A stretch of 64,000 nucleotides of DNA from Lysinibacillus pinottii (GTDB lineage: Bacteria > Bacillota > Bacilli > Bacillales_A > Planococcaceae). The notes under the pieces were generated by a model. The model did no database searches, had not been told where the DNA came from, and worked only from the letters and a program-made list of their open reading frames with translations. This document shows positions 1 to 7,645 of this stretch, piece by piece. The translations under genes were made by a program, and so were the position numbers. The stretch lies in NCBI RefSeq assembly GCF_024753545.1, contig NZ_JANTOO010000005.1, positions 1 to 64,000 on the forward strand, given 5' to 3'. Numbering within the stretch: position 1 is the first letter of the stretch; each line of letters begins with the position of its first letter.

Positions 1-11
1 GACTTAACCAA
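1..11 (+). rRNA. 3' end of 23S rRNA (partial)
   Basis: The first bases match the usual 3' end of Bacillus 23S rRNA (gacttaacc followed by A residues). The gene lies almost entirely before the window. The call is supported by the 5S gene that follows after a spacer of about 185 bases. That spacer contains a short perfect hairpin (CGTACT/AGTACG near 133-146), presumably part of rRNA processing. Confidence 0.6.
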
Positions 12-197
12 AAAGTTTGAAGCATTCAATGAACCGTTTATCCAGTTTTGAAAGAATAATTTCTTTTATAAAGGGTTTCAAGATACGAGTAGTTCGAGGA
101 AGCAATGGAGAGAGGGAAGGAGCGTACTCAAGTACGTGACTGACTGAACGACAGAAGCTGACGAAGAAATGCGATGTATATTGAAAGCCGAACATAG

Positions 198-313
198 TCT
201 AGTGATGATGGCAAAGAGGTCACACCCGTTCCCATACCGAACACGGAAGTTAAGCTCTTTAGCGCCGATGGTAGTTGGGGGCTTCCCCCTGTGAGAGTAG
301 GACATCGCTAGGC
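198..313 (+). rRNA. rrf: 5S ribosomal RNA
   Basis: A 116-base stretch nearly identical to Bacillus 5S rRNA. It carries the block AAGAGGTCACACCCGTTCCC, the segment CCGAACACGGAAGTTAAGC, and complementary ends (tagtgatg / catcgcta). It is the last gene of an rRNA operon and is followed at once by a strong terminator. Confidence 0.96.
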
Positions 314-319
314 GCAAAA

Positions 320-356
320 AGTCGCTACTGATACACTCAGTAGTGGCTTTTTTTTT
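320..356 (+). terminator. rRNA operon terminator
   Basis: A 12-bp stem (AGTCGCTACTGA with TCAGTAGTGGCT, including G-U pairs) and a 5-base loop, followed by nine T residues. It ends the rRNA operon before the convergent acyl-CoA synthetase gene. Confidence 0.93.
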
Positions 357-367
357 GTTTAAAATTC

Positions 368-410
368 TAAAAAGTAAAAGGAGGCATTTCATTCAAAGAA
401 AATGCCTCCT
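368..410 (-). terminator. terminator of the acyl-CoA synthetase gene
   Basis: An 11-bp perfect stem (AGGAGGCATTT / AAATGCCTCCT) followed by a T-rich stretch on the minus strand. It lies directly after the stop codon at 419. Confidence 0.9.
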
Positions 411-418
411 TACTATAT

Positions 419-1996
419 TTAGACAGTTGCTGCTCGTAGTTCGATACGACGAATTTTCCCAGATGTTGTTTTTGGTAACTCATCGATAAAGACAATACTA
501 CGAGGATATTTATAAGGCGCAGTCAGTGCTTTTACATGCTCCTGTAGCTCCTTAATTAATTCTTCTTCATTGTGTTCCTTATAGCCATCTCGTAAGATTA
601 CATAGGCTTTGACAATATGCCCTCTAATTTCATCTGGAGCAGCCACAACTGCGCACTCTTGTACAGCATCATGCTTGTTTAAGGCATCTTCTACTTCAAA
701 GGGACCAATAGTGTAACCAGATGAGATAATTATATCGTCGCCTCGACCTTCAAACCAAAAATAACCATCTTCATCACATTTCGCTTGATCACCAGTAATG
801 TACCATTCACCACGGAATGCCGCTTGTGTGCGTTCAGGCTCCCGATAATACTCTTTAAACAACGCTGGCGATGATTTGTGTATGGCAATATCTCCAACCT
901 CGCCAACAGGTGCCTCATTTCCTTCATTGTCGATAATACGTACAATATTACCTGGAGTTGGGACACCCATGGAACCAGGACGTAACTCTGTGTTTTCCAG
1001 AGTACCAATGAGTAATGTATTTTCTGTTTGACCATAACCATCGCGGACTTTTAGATCAAAGTGATTCTTAAATGTTTCAATGACTGGTCGATTTAATGGT
1101 TCACCAGCAGAGACAGCACTACGCAGAGAGGATAGATTATAGTCTTTTAAATTCTCAAGCTTCGCCATGATACGATATTCAGTTGGAGTGCAGCAGAGAA
1201 CATTAATTTTTTCATCCTGCAACAGGCGAAGATATGTTTTTGCATCAAACCCACCATGATAAACAAAGGCTGTAGCCCCCAACATAATGGTGGATAGGAA
1301 AGGACTCCAAATCCATTTTTGCCAACCTGGAGCAGCAGTAGCCCATACTAAGTCTCCTTCACGTACACAAAGCCACTGTGCAGCCGCTGTTCGAATATGC
1401 GCGTAGCCCCAACCATGAGAATGAACGACACCCTTAGGCTTACCTGTTGTTCCAGAAGTATAAGAAAGGAACGCCATGTCATCGCGTTTAGTAGCAACAG
1501 CAGTAAATGTATTTGGTTGCGAGCTAGCCAATTCATCTAAAGAAGACCAATCTCCTGTAGCTGTGCCAATGACCATTTTGTTTTTTAAAGTATTGACAGA
1601 AGAAGAGATTTTATCTACTTCACTAGTAAATGCTTCATAGGCGATCACAGCACTAGCAGAAGAATGCTCCATACGATACTCTAAATCACTTGCGCGCAAC
1701 ATTTCTGAGCATGAAATAGGAACAATACCCGCTTTTAAACAGCCTAGGAAAACAAAATAGGCCTCTGGTAGGCGAGGAATAATAACTAATACACGATCTC
1801 CTTTTTGAAGCCCCTTCTTCGTAAAGGCATTAGCGTATTGATTCATTTTTTGAACAAGCTCTACGTAAGTAACTGTTTGCCTCTCTTGTTGTGTATTTAA
1901 CCAACGTATAGCTTGGCGTTCACTATCTTGCGAAAATTTTTCTAATTCCTCTGTAATGTTATAAACATCCGGTGCAATTAAATCCTTTATTACCAT
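419..1996 (-). CDS. AMP-forming acyl-CoA synthetase (MbcS/AcsM-like)
   Basis: A 525-residue adenylate-forming enzyme that activates a carboxylic acid to its acyl-CoA through an acyl-AMP intermediate. The P-loop-like motif YTSGTTGKPKG is at residues 179-189. The downstream motifs DGYGQTEN, TGD and the hinge stretch ending EGRGDDIIISSGY are present, and the catalytic lysine lies in PKTTSGKIRR near the C-terminus. The ATG at 1996 is preferred to an upstream in-frame start at 2074 because it has a strong site (GGGGGAGGAAT) and protein homology should begin at MVIKDLIAPD. The gene is monocistronic and convergent with the rRNA operon. The substrate cannot be read from sequence. Overall resemblance is to medium- or branched-chain acyl-CoA ligases such as B. 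subtilis YtcI/MbcS rather than acetyl-CoA synthetase. Confidence 0.88.
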   Translation of the reverse strand: MVIKDLIAPDVYNITEELEKFSQDSERQAIRWLNTQQERQTVTYVELVQKMNQYANAFTKKGLQKGDRVLVIIPRLPEAYFVFLGCLKAGIVPISCSEMLRASDLEYRMEHSSASAVIAYEAFTSEVDKISSSVNTLKNKMVIGTATGDWSSLDELASSQPNTFTAVATKRDDMAFLSYTSGTTGKPKGVVHSHGWGYAHIRTAAAQWLCVREGDLVWATAAPGWQKWIWSPFLSTIMLGATAFVYHGGFDAKTYLRLLQDEKINVLCCTPTEYRIMAKLENLKDYNLSSLRSAVSAGEPLNRPVIETFKNHFDLKVRDGYGQTENTLLIGTLENTELRPGSMGVPTPGNIVRIIDNEGNEAPVGEVGDIAIHKSSPALFKEYYREPERTQAAFRGEWYITGDQAKCDEDGYFWFEGRGDDIIISSGYTIGPFEVEDALNKHDAVQECAVVAAPDEIRGHIVKAYVILRDGYKEHNEEELIKELQEHVKALTAPYKYPRSIVFIDELPKTTSGKIRRIELRAATV

Positions 1997-2185
1997 TTGA
2001 ACATTCCTCCCCCTGAAATGATAGAAAATTCGTAAAACTATTTTTATTTTAACAATTGCAATAATATACAGCAAGAATATTTAATACACAAAATAGAAAT
2101 ATTAGATTTAATAGAGAACTATTTTGCTTTCTAAGTTATATTTAAGAAGGCCTCGACAAAAAATATAAAATTTTTCACAAATGTG

Positions 2186-2213
2186 TTGCATTATTTAGAA
2201 TGCTTGCTATAAT
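2186..2213 (+). promoter_or_regulatory. sigma-A promoter of the tRNA cluster
   Basis: TTGCAT, a 16-base spacer and a perfect TATAAT lie about 45 bases before the tRNA-Asn gene. Confidence 0.75.
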
Positions 2214-2259
2214 AATAAATGTACTTAAGAGGTTGTCTAAGACATACGAATAGTATTGT

Positions 2260-2336
2260 TCCGAAGTAGCTCAGTTGGTAGTAGCACCTGACTGTTAATC
2301 AGGTTGTCGCAGGTTCGAGTCCTGCCTTCGGAGCCA
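2260..2336 (+). tRNA. tRNA-Asn (GTT)
   Basis: Cloverleaf with acceptor pair TCCGAAG/CTTCGGA, anticodon stem CCTGA-CTGTTAA-TCAGG with anticodon GTT, T loop GGTTCGAGTCC and encoded CCA. First of six tRNA genes. Confidence 0.96.
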
Positions 2337-2390
2337 TTTTTTTGCTCATTTTTAAGATGGTTTTATACATAAAAAAATTGTAGAAAAGTG

Positions 2391-2419
2391 TTGCAAGAAT
2401 GTAGAAATAATGTTATTAT
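2391..2419 (+). promoter_or_regulatory. second sigma-A promoter inside the tRNA cluster
   Basis: TTGCAA, a 17-base spacer and TATTAT lie about 30 bases before tRNA-Glu, so the five downstream tRNAs may be transcribed separately from tRNA-Asn. Confidence 0.6.
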
Positions 2420-2448
2420 AATTATTGTCTTGTTTGAGACGTACATAT

Positions 2449-2523
2449 GGCCCCTTGGTCAAGTGGTTAAGACACCGCCCTTTCACGGCGGTAACACGGG
2501 TTCGAATCCCGTAGGGGTCACCA
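2449..2523 (+). tRNA. tRNA-Glu (TTC)
   Basis: Acceptor GGCCCCT/AGGGGTC, anticodon loop CTTTCAC with anticodon TTC, T loop GGTTCGAATCC, encoded CCA. Confidence 0.96.
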
Positions 2524-2593
2524 TTTAAAATGCATCGTCATGATGTACAGGCTTTAAAAAGAAAATAAACTGTGATATAACACCTGTTTCTAT

Positions 2594-2669
2594 GGAGGAT
2601 TAGCTCAGCTGGGAGAGCATCTGCCTTACAAGCAGAGGGTCGGCGGTTCGAGCCCGTCATCCTCCACCA
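2594..2669 (+). tRNA. tRNA-Val (TAC)
   Basis: Acceptor GGAGGAT/ATCCTCC, anticodon stem CTGCC-TTACAAG-GCAG region with anticodon TAC, T loop GGTTCGAGCCC, encoded CCA. Confidence 0.96.
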
Positions 2670-2687
2670 TTATTATTGTGTTATTTC

Positions 2688-2771
2688 GGAGGGGTAGCGA
2701 AGTGGCTAAACGCGGCGGACTGTAAATCCGCTCCTTAGGGTTCGGCGGTTCGAATCCGTCCCCCTCCACCA
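2688..2771 (+). tRNA. tRNA-Tyr (GTA)
   Basis: An 84-base class II tRNA with a long variable arm (after the anticodon loop CTGTAAA, anticodon GTA), acceptor GGAGGGG/CCCCTCC, encoded CCA. Confidence 0.96.
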
Positions 2772-2785
2772 GTTTTATAAATGAT

Positions 2786-2860
2786 TGGGGTATAGCCAAG
2801 CGGTAAGGCAACGGATTTTGATTCCGTCATGCCTAGGTTCGAATCCTAGTACCCCAGCCA
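2786..2860 (+). tRNA. tRNA-Gln (TTG)
   Basis: Acceptor TGGGGTA/TACCCCA, anticodon loop TTTTGAT with anticodon TTG, T loop GGTTCGAATCC, discriminator G, encoded CCA. Confidence 0.96.
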
Positions 2861-2872
2861 TTTTTCTTTTAT

Positions 2873-2945
2873 GAGCCATTAGCTCAGTTGGTAGAGCATC
2901 TGACTTTTAATCAGAGGGTCGAAGGTTCGAGTCCTTCATGGCTCA
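2873..2945 (+). tRNA. tRNA-Lys (TTT), CCA not encoded
   Basis: Acceptor GAGCCAT/ATGGCTC, anticodon loop CTTTTAA with anticodon TTT, T loop GGTTCGAGTCC. The discriminator A at 2945 is followed by CTTTT rather than CCA, unlike the other five tRNAs here, so CCA must be added by tRNA nucleotidyltransferase. Confidence 0.95.
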
Positions 2946-2996
2946 CTTTTATAGAATAAAATATATTCAAAAGTGATATAATAAATACAGATAACT

Positions 2997-3029
2997 AATC
3001 TCTTGCTGAAAACAGTAGGAGATTTTTTT
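2997..3029 (+). terminator. terminator of the tRNA cluster
   Basis: A 12-bp stem AATCTCTTGCTG / CAGTAGGAGATT with an AAAA loop and a run of seven T. Confidence 0.92.
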
Positions 3030-3130
3030 ATGTTGATTTATAATGAATAAATATGCGTTTTTTTGTTGGGTTGAGCCAATTGGTAAGTAGGCTTTACAAT
3101 AGTCTTATAACTTTTAGGGGGTATAAAAAC

Positions 3131-4036
3131 ATGAATAAACTTAATATTTCTATTATTGGAGTACCAACAGATTACGGACAAACACGTCGAGGCGTAGATA
3201 TGGGACCAAGTGCTATTCGTTATGCAGGCGTTGTTGAACGTTTAACAAGTATTGGACACGAGGTACAAGATCAAGGGGATATTCGTGTAAGTCAAAAGCA
3301 AGCAAATGCAGCAGTAGACGAAAAGTTATTAAATTTAGAGGAAGTTGTCGAAGTTAGTACAGCTTTGGCTAATAGTGTACATGAAGTAGTCGAACAAAAA
3401 AAATTCCCACTTGTATTTGGTGGAGACCATAGTATTGCTATTGGTACACTTGCAGGATTAGGAGAACATTATAAAAATCTAGGTGTTATTTGGTATGATG
3501 CACATGCAGATTTAAATACACCTGAAACTACACCTTCTGGCAATATACATGGAATGCCTTTAGCAGTTAGTATTGGACTTGGGCATGAACGTTTAGTTCA
3601 AATTCGTAATAGTGTGCCGAAAATTAAGCCAGAAAACGTTATTATCATCGGAGCTCGTTCTGTAGATCCTGGTGAGCGTGACTTGATTCGTGAACAAGGA
3701 ATTAAAGTGTACACAATGCATGAAATTGATCGACTTGGCATGACGCGTGTTATGGAAGATGCACTTGCCTATTTAAAAGAGCGTAATGTTGATGGATTGC
3801 ACCTATCGCTTGATTTAGATGGACTTGACCCTCTTTATACACCAGGGGTTGGAACACCAGTGCCAGGTGGAATTACGTATCGTGAAAGTCATTTAGCAAT
3901 GGAAATGCTACAAGAGTCTGGAATGTTAACCTCTGCGGAGTTTGTAGAAGTGAATCCGATATTAGATGAGAAAAATACAACGGCAAATGTAGCTGTTGCT
4001 TTAATGGGCTCTTTATTTGGAGAAACGTTAGTTTAA
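3131..4036 (+). CDS. rocF: arginase
   Basis: A 301-residue binuclear manganese ureohydrolase that converts arginine to ornithine and urea, the first step of the arginase catabolic route. Metal ligands are visible in FGGDHS (His100), DAHADLN (Asp123, His125, Asp127) and SLDLDGLDP (Asp228, Asp230). Length is typical of bacterial arginases. The ATG at 3131 is chosen because of the site TTAGGGGG nine bases upstream; an earlier in-frame ATG at 3053 has no such site. The gene stands alone, between the tRNA cluster and sigW, a position common in Bacillales. No clear sigma-L (-24/-12) promoter was seen; a weak TTGAGC...TACAAT match lies just upstream. The enzyme could in principle be agmatinase, but the overall pattern favours arginase. 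Confidence 0.93.
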   Translation: MNKLNISIIGVPTDYGQTRRGVDMGPSAIRYAGVVERLTSIGHEVQDQGDIRVSQKQANAAVDEKLLNLEEVVEVSTALANSVHEVVEQKKFPLVFGGDHSIAIGTLAGLGEHYKNLGVIWYDAHADLNTPETTPSGNIHGMPLAVSIGLGHERLVQIRNSVPKIKPENVIIIGARSVDPGERDLIREQGIKVYTMHEIDRLGMTRVMEDALAYLKERNVDGLHLSLDLDGLDPLYTPGVGTPVPGGITYRESHLAMEMLQESGMLTSAEFVEVNPILDEKNTTANVAVALMGSLFGETLV

Positions 4037-4105
4037 ACAAAAATATTCAAAAAATTGCCTGTCGCCACATTGCATAAAAATCTTTTGCTATAATTGAAAT
4101 AAAAC

Positions 4106-4133
4106 GAAACTTTTCTTATCGATGGGTCGTATA
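4106..4133 (+). promoter_or_regulatory. SigW-type autoregulatory promoter
   Basis: GAAAC, 17 bases and CGTATA, matching the known SigW consensus (TGAAAC-N16/17-CGTA). It lies 37 bases before sigW, as expected for autoregulation. Confidence 0.82.
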
Positions 4134-4169
4134 GTATAAGACAGTTGTAAAGGTGGAGAAGTCAACACA

Positions 4170-4733
4170 ATGGATGCGTTAGTAAATAAGAGAATAAAAC
4201 AAGTGCTTAAAGGCGATCAAAACGCATTTGCCGATATTGTGAGTCTCTATCAGCACAAACTGTACCAAGTATGCTATCGAATGTTAGGTAACAAACAAGA
4301 ATCTGAAGATATTGCTCAGGAAGCTTTTGTTCGGGCATATATGAATTTGCATACTTTTGATCAGAAAAGAAAGTTTTCGACGTGGCTTTATCGCATTGCG
4401 ACAAACCTCTGTATAGATCGTATTCGGAAAAAGAAACCGGATTATTATTTAGATGCAGAAGTAGCTGGTACAGAAGGGCTTGATATGTATTCACAAATCG
4501 CAGCAGATGACCAGCTACCAGAGGAGCAGTTAGAGCAAATGGAGCTGCAAGATCGCATTCAATACGAAATTGGACGTTTGCCGGATAAATACCGTTCGGT
4601 TATAGTATTGAAATATATAGAAGAGTTATCGTTGCAAGAGATTAGCGAGATTTTAGATATGCCACTTGGAACGGTGAAAACGAGAATTCACCGCGGACGT
4701 GAGGCATTACGTAAGCAGTTAAACAATCTGTAG
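4170..4733 (+). CDS. sigW: ECF sigma factor SigW
   Basis: A 187-residue extracytoplasmic-function sigma factor that in Bacillus directs genes against cell-envelope and membrane-active stress. Region 2 (about residues 20-90) contains the motif AQEAFVRAY and an RIATNLCIDRIRKKK stretch. Region 4 (about 130-185) contains the helix-turn-helix ending MPLGTVKTRIHRGR. The ATG at 4170 follows the site AGGTGGAG. The gene is preceded by a promoter of its own recognition type and followed 13 bases later by the gene for its anti-sigma factor. The pair lies just upstream of cdaA-cdaR-glmM, the same order as in B. subtilis, which supports the specific name. Confidence 0.94.
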   Translation: MDALVNKRIKQVLKGDQNAFADIVSLYQHKLYQVCYRMLGNKQESEDIAQEAFVRAYMNLHTFDQKRKFSTWLYRIATNLCIDRIRKKKPDYYLDAEVAGTEGLDMYSQIAADDQLPEEQLEQMELQDRIQYEIGRLPDKYRSVIVLKYIEELSLQEISEILDMPLGTVKTRIHRGREALRKQLNNL

Positions 4734-4746
4734 GAGGGGGAGCGTC

Positions 4747-5373
4747 ATGAATACTTGTCCAGAGCATATTATTGATTATATGCATGATTATTTAGACGGT
4801 GACATTAGTCGTGAGCATGAGCAAGAGTTAAAGCAACACTTGCATACATGTAATGATTGTAAACAGTTGATGCATGAATTGAGTGAAACAATCGCCTTTG
4901 TGAAGAGTGCTTCCCATATTACAGCGCCTCCGGATTTTGAAGCAGCAGTAATGGCTCGTTTACCAAAACCGAAAAGTCGAGTAGGTATACAAAAATGGAT
5001 ACGCCGACATCCATTTTTTGTGGCAGCAGCAGTATTTTGTTTATTTATGAGTGCTACCTTGCTAGGAAGCTTTATGGATGACCAGCATTTCTCTGTGACC
5101 AAGCAGCCCAATTTAGTTGTAGATGGTCAAACGGTTATCGTACCCGCAGGGGAAGTTGTAAAGGGCGATATTGTGGTGAAAAATGGCGATTTGGTTGTTG
5201 AAGGAGAAGTTGATGGTAACGTCACAGTCATAAACGGGCAATACATGGCATCTTCAGCGGTAGTTTCAGGGAGAATTGAAGAAATTGACGAAGTATTTGA
5301 ATGGTTATGGTATACGATTAAAAACTCTGTAAAAACAGCCATGACATTTGATGAAAAAGAAGAAACTAAATAA
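4747..5373 (+). CDS. rsiW: anti-sigma-W factor RsiW
   Basis: A 208-residue membrane-anchored anti-sigma factor. Residues 1-80 form a zinc-containing anti-sigma domain with the motif His31-x3-Cys35-x2-Cys38. One transmembrane helix covers about residues 88-107 (ending LLGS). The remainder is extracytoplasmic, where family members are cut by site-1 and then RasP proteases to release SigW. The outer part has a short beta-helix-like stretch (repeated KGDIVVKNGDLVVEGEVDG pattern, as in polymer-forming cytoskeletal proteins). It is co-transcribed with sigW and begins after the site GGAGGGGGAGC. Lower similarity is expected in the outer domain, which varies among species. Confidence 0.9.
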   Translation: MNTCPEHIIDYMHDYLDGDISREHEQELKQHLHTCNDCKQLMHELSETIAFVKSASHITAPPDFEAAVMARLPKPKSRVGIQKWIRRHPFFVAAAVFCLFMSATLLGSFMDDQHFSVTKQPNLVVDGQTVIVPAGEVVKGDIVVKNGDLVVEGEVDGNVTVINGQYMASSAVVSGRIEEIDEVFEWLWYTIKNSVKTAMTFDEKEETK

Positions 5374-5417
5374 CACTCTATACGTCCTAAAAAATAGTGC
5401 ACGTGAGAGGCTGAAAG

Positions 5418-5444
5418 GTCTACTCTTCTGAGTAGACTTTTTAT
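5418..5444 (+). terminator. terminator between rsiW and cdaA
   Basis: An 8-bp stem GTCTACTC/GAGTAGAC, a TTCT loop and a T-rich tail. It separates the sigW operon from the cdaA operon. Confidence 0.85.
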
Positions 5445-5522
5445 TTGAAAAAAGTTACATTTGATAAGAATGTGCTATACTTGAATGTGTATGGATTCGT
5501 AATGAAAAGTGGGGGATGCCAC

Positions 5523-6359
5523 GTGCAAATTATTGAACATTTCACAGATTTAACGCCTGTGAATATTGTTATTAACTTCATCGATGTACTGCTCGTTTGG
5601 TACGTTGTTTATAAGGTCTTAACCCTCATTAAAGGTACGAAGGCTGTCCAATTACTTAAGGGAATTTTCGTCATTATTATTGCACGAATTGCAACAGACC
5701 TTTTAGGGTTACAAACGTTAGGCTGGATGCTACAGCAGGTCATTGAATTTGGTTTCTTGGCGATTATTATTATTTTCCAACCTGAAATCAGACGAGGCTT
5801 AGAACAAATTGGTAGAGGGAAGCTTTTCCAACGTTCATCTAGTCAAGAAGACGAGGAGCAAACAAGGCTTATAGAGGCTATGAAAAAATCTGTAAGTTAT
5901 ATGGCTAAACGTCGAATAGGTGCGTTAATTTCAATTGAAAAAGAAACAGGTCTTAATGAATATATTGAAACAGGCATAGGTCTAAATGCTGAAATTTCTT
6001 CAGAATTGCTCATTAATATCTTTATACCGAATACGCCATTACATGATGGGGCGGTAATTATGCAAAGAGATAAAGTTACAGCAGCAGCTTGCTATTTACC
6101 TCTATCTGAAAGTCCATTTATTTCAAAAGAGTTAGGGACACGCCACCGTGCTGCACTTGGCTTAAGTGAAGTGACGGATGCGATAACTATCGTTGTCTCA
6201 GAAGAAACAGGAGCCATTAGTATTACGTTGAATGGCAATCTCCATCGTAATCTTTCTCTAGAGGAGTTCGAGACACTATTACGAAAAATGTGGTTCGGAT
6301 CAGCACAAGAGTCAAATGCAGCCTCTAAGTTAACTTGGAGGGGGAAAAAGAATGGATAA
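5523..6359 (+). CDS. cdaA: diadenylate cyclase CdaA (c-di-AMP synthase)
   Basis: A 278-residue membrane diadenylate cyclase that makes c-di-AMP from two ATP. Three transmembrane helices occupy about residues 10-85. The DAC domain follows with both catalytic signatures: the DGA motif in PLHDGAVIM and the RHR motif in GTRHRAALG. A GTG start at 5523 with the site AAAAGTGGGGG gives the usual length (about 273 in B. subtilis); an ATG at 5445 would add 26 unsupported residues. A promoter resembling GTTACA-N16-TATACT is seen near 5454-5481. The gene overlaps cdaR by 8 bases, and the cdaA-cdaR-glmM order is the conserved c-di-AMP operon, in which CdaR and GlmM modulate the cyclase. Confidence 0.95.
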   Translation: MQIIEHFTDLTPVNIVINFIDVLLVWYVVYKVLTLIKGTKAVQLLKGIFVIIIARIATDLLGLQTLGWMLQQVIEFGFLAIIIIFQPEIRRGLEQIGRGKLFQRSSSQEDEEQTRLIEAMKKSVSYMAKRRIGALISIEKETGLNEYIETGIGLNAEISSELLINIFIPNTPLHDGAVIMQRDKVTAAACYLPLSESPFISKELGTRHRAALGLSEVTDAITIVVSEETGAISITLNGNLHRNLSLEEFETLLRKMWFGSAQESNAASKLTWRGKKNG

Positions 6360-7428
6360 AATGATGGATAGTCCTTGGGTACTAAGAATCATCGCGCTAT
6401 TTTTAGCATTTTTGCTTTTTTTCTCAGTTCGTACCGAGCTATCACCAATCAATACAACAACTACCACTGAACAGACTGATATTATTCGTGATGTACCAGT
6501 AGATGTTTATTATGATAATGAGAATCTGATTGTAACAGGATTACCTGAAACAGTAGATGTGAAGATAAAAGGACCAATGCCTGTTGTTATAAAAACAAGG
6601 GCAACAAAGGATTTCTCAGTATTCGTTGATTTAAGTAATCTATTGATTGGCGAGCATGATGTTAAGCTACAATACGAAAATATTTCTGATAAGTTAAAGG
6701 TTACATTAGACCCTGCAACTATTCATGTAAATATTGAGGAAAAGGTCACGAAGGAGTTCCGAGTAGACCCAGAAATGAATACTCGACTAATCGAAGAAGG
6801 GTATATTTTAAAGGATATGGTAGCCGATCCACCGACTGTTTACGTGACAGGGGCAAAAAGTGCTATTGAAAGCATCAGCTATGTAAAAGCCACTGTTGCT
6901 GGAGAGCCAGGCTTGAAGCAATCATTCTCTCAGGACGCGGCAGTAAAAGTATTAGATCGAGATTTAAATAAGCTTGATGTAACAATTGAACCTGATACCG
7001 TTAATGTTCAAGTAGATATTGGGGAGTATAGCCGAGAACTCCCAGTTGTTATTAGAGAAACAGGGCAAGCCTCGGATGATATTACAATCAATTCTTTAAC
7101 ATTTACGCAAAAAATGATTAAAGTATATGGCAGAAAATCGATTATTGATGGTTTAACAGAAATTCCAATTGTAGTAGATTTGTCAAAAATTACTGAATCA
7201 AAAACTTATGAGTTTGATGTAAAATTACCAGATGGTGTGACAAAAATATCTGATAAGAAAATAAAAGTGAAGGCAGATATTACAAAAGTAGAGAAAGAAG
7301 AAGAGCAGAAAACACCGGCTTCTACAGAGGAAACGCCACCCCCTACTGAGGAAACTGATGTGAAGGATGATAGTACTACGACTGATAAAAATACGCCAAC
7401 TGAAGAAACGGAAGATATTGATTCTTAA
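6352..7428 (+). CDS. cdaR: CdaA regulatory protein CdaR (YbbR domains)
   Basis: A 358-residue extracytoplasmic protein anchored by one N-terminal helix (about residues 9-25, VLRIIALFLAFLLFFSV). Most of the chain is repeated YbbR domains, recognised by recurrent segments such as DVPVDV, VKIKGP and YVTGAKSAI. The last 50 residues are a Thr/Glu/Pro-rich tail. Known homologues bind CdaA and regulate c-di-AMP synthesis. At 358 residues it is shorter than B. subtilis CdaR (about 480), which suggests one repeat fewer. It overlaps the end of cdaA by 8 bases, implying coupled translation, and is separated from glmM by 217 bases. Confidence 0.9.
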   Translation: MDKMMDSPWVLRIIALFLAFLLFFSVRTELSPINTTTTTEQTDIIRDVPVDVYYDNENLIVTGLPETVDVKIKGPMPVVIKTRATKDFSVFVDLSNLLIGEHDVKLQYENISDKLKVTLDPATIHVNIEEKVTKEFRVDPEMNTRLIEEGYILKDMVADPPTVYVTGAKSAIESISYVKATVAGEPGLKQSFSQDAAVKVLDRDLNKLDVTIEPDTVNVQVDIGEYSRELPVVIRETGQASDDITINSLTFTQKMIKVYGRKSIIDGLTEIPIVVDLSKITESKTYEFDVKLPDGVTKISDKKIKVKADITKVEKEEEQKTPASTEETPPPTEETDVKDDSTTTDKNTPTEETEDIDS

Positions 7429-7480
7429 ACAATATCTGACTATAATTTTATTTTGATTCTAAATCAAAAATTTAACTGGA

Positions 7481-7523
7481 GTTTGGTTTGGTGGGTAGAT
7501 CGCAATATATTCACCAAACAAAC
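7481..7523 (+). other. hairpin in the cdaR-glmM gap
   Basis: The 217-base gap between cdaR and glmM holds a long imperfect stem (GTTTGGTTTGGTG against CACCAAACAAAC, one bulge) with an 18-base loop and no T tail. It could be a processing or stability element; its function is unknown. Confidence 0.5.
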
Positions 7524-7645
7524 TAACTGAGTGGATTACGAAAAATTACCAATGAATGAACAAAAGCAGACTTTTCCAAAAGTAAGCGGACAAGTGTCTA
7601 TGATGAATGTGACACAGTCTTGCATTGAAGGAGAGAATAAGTAGA

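Noticed and set aside
78..392. 104-codon minus-strand open frame over the 5S region
   Set aside because: It overlaps 5S rRNA and its terminator entirely.
4788..5402. minus-strand open frames within rsiW
   Set aside because: They are shadows of the anti-sigma gene, which has a domain match, a ribosome site and conserved gene order.
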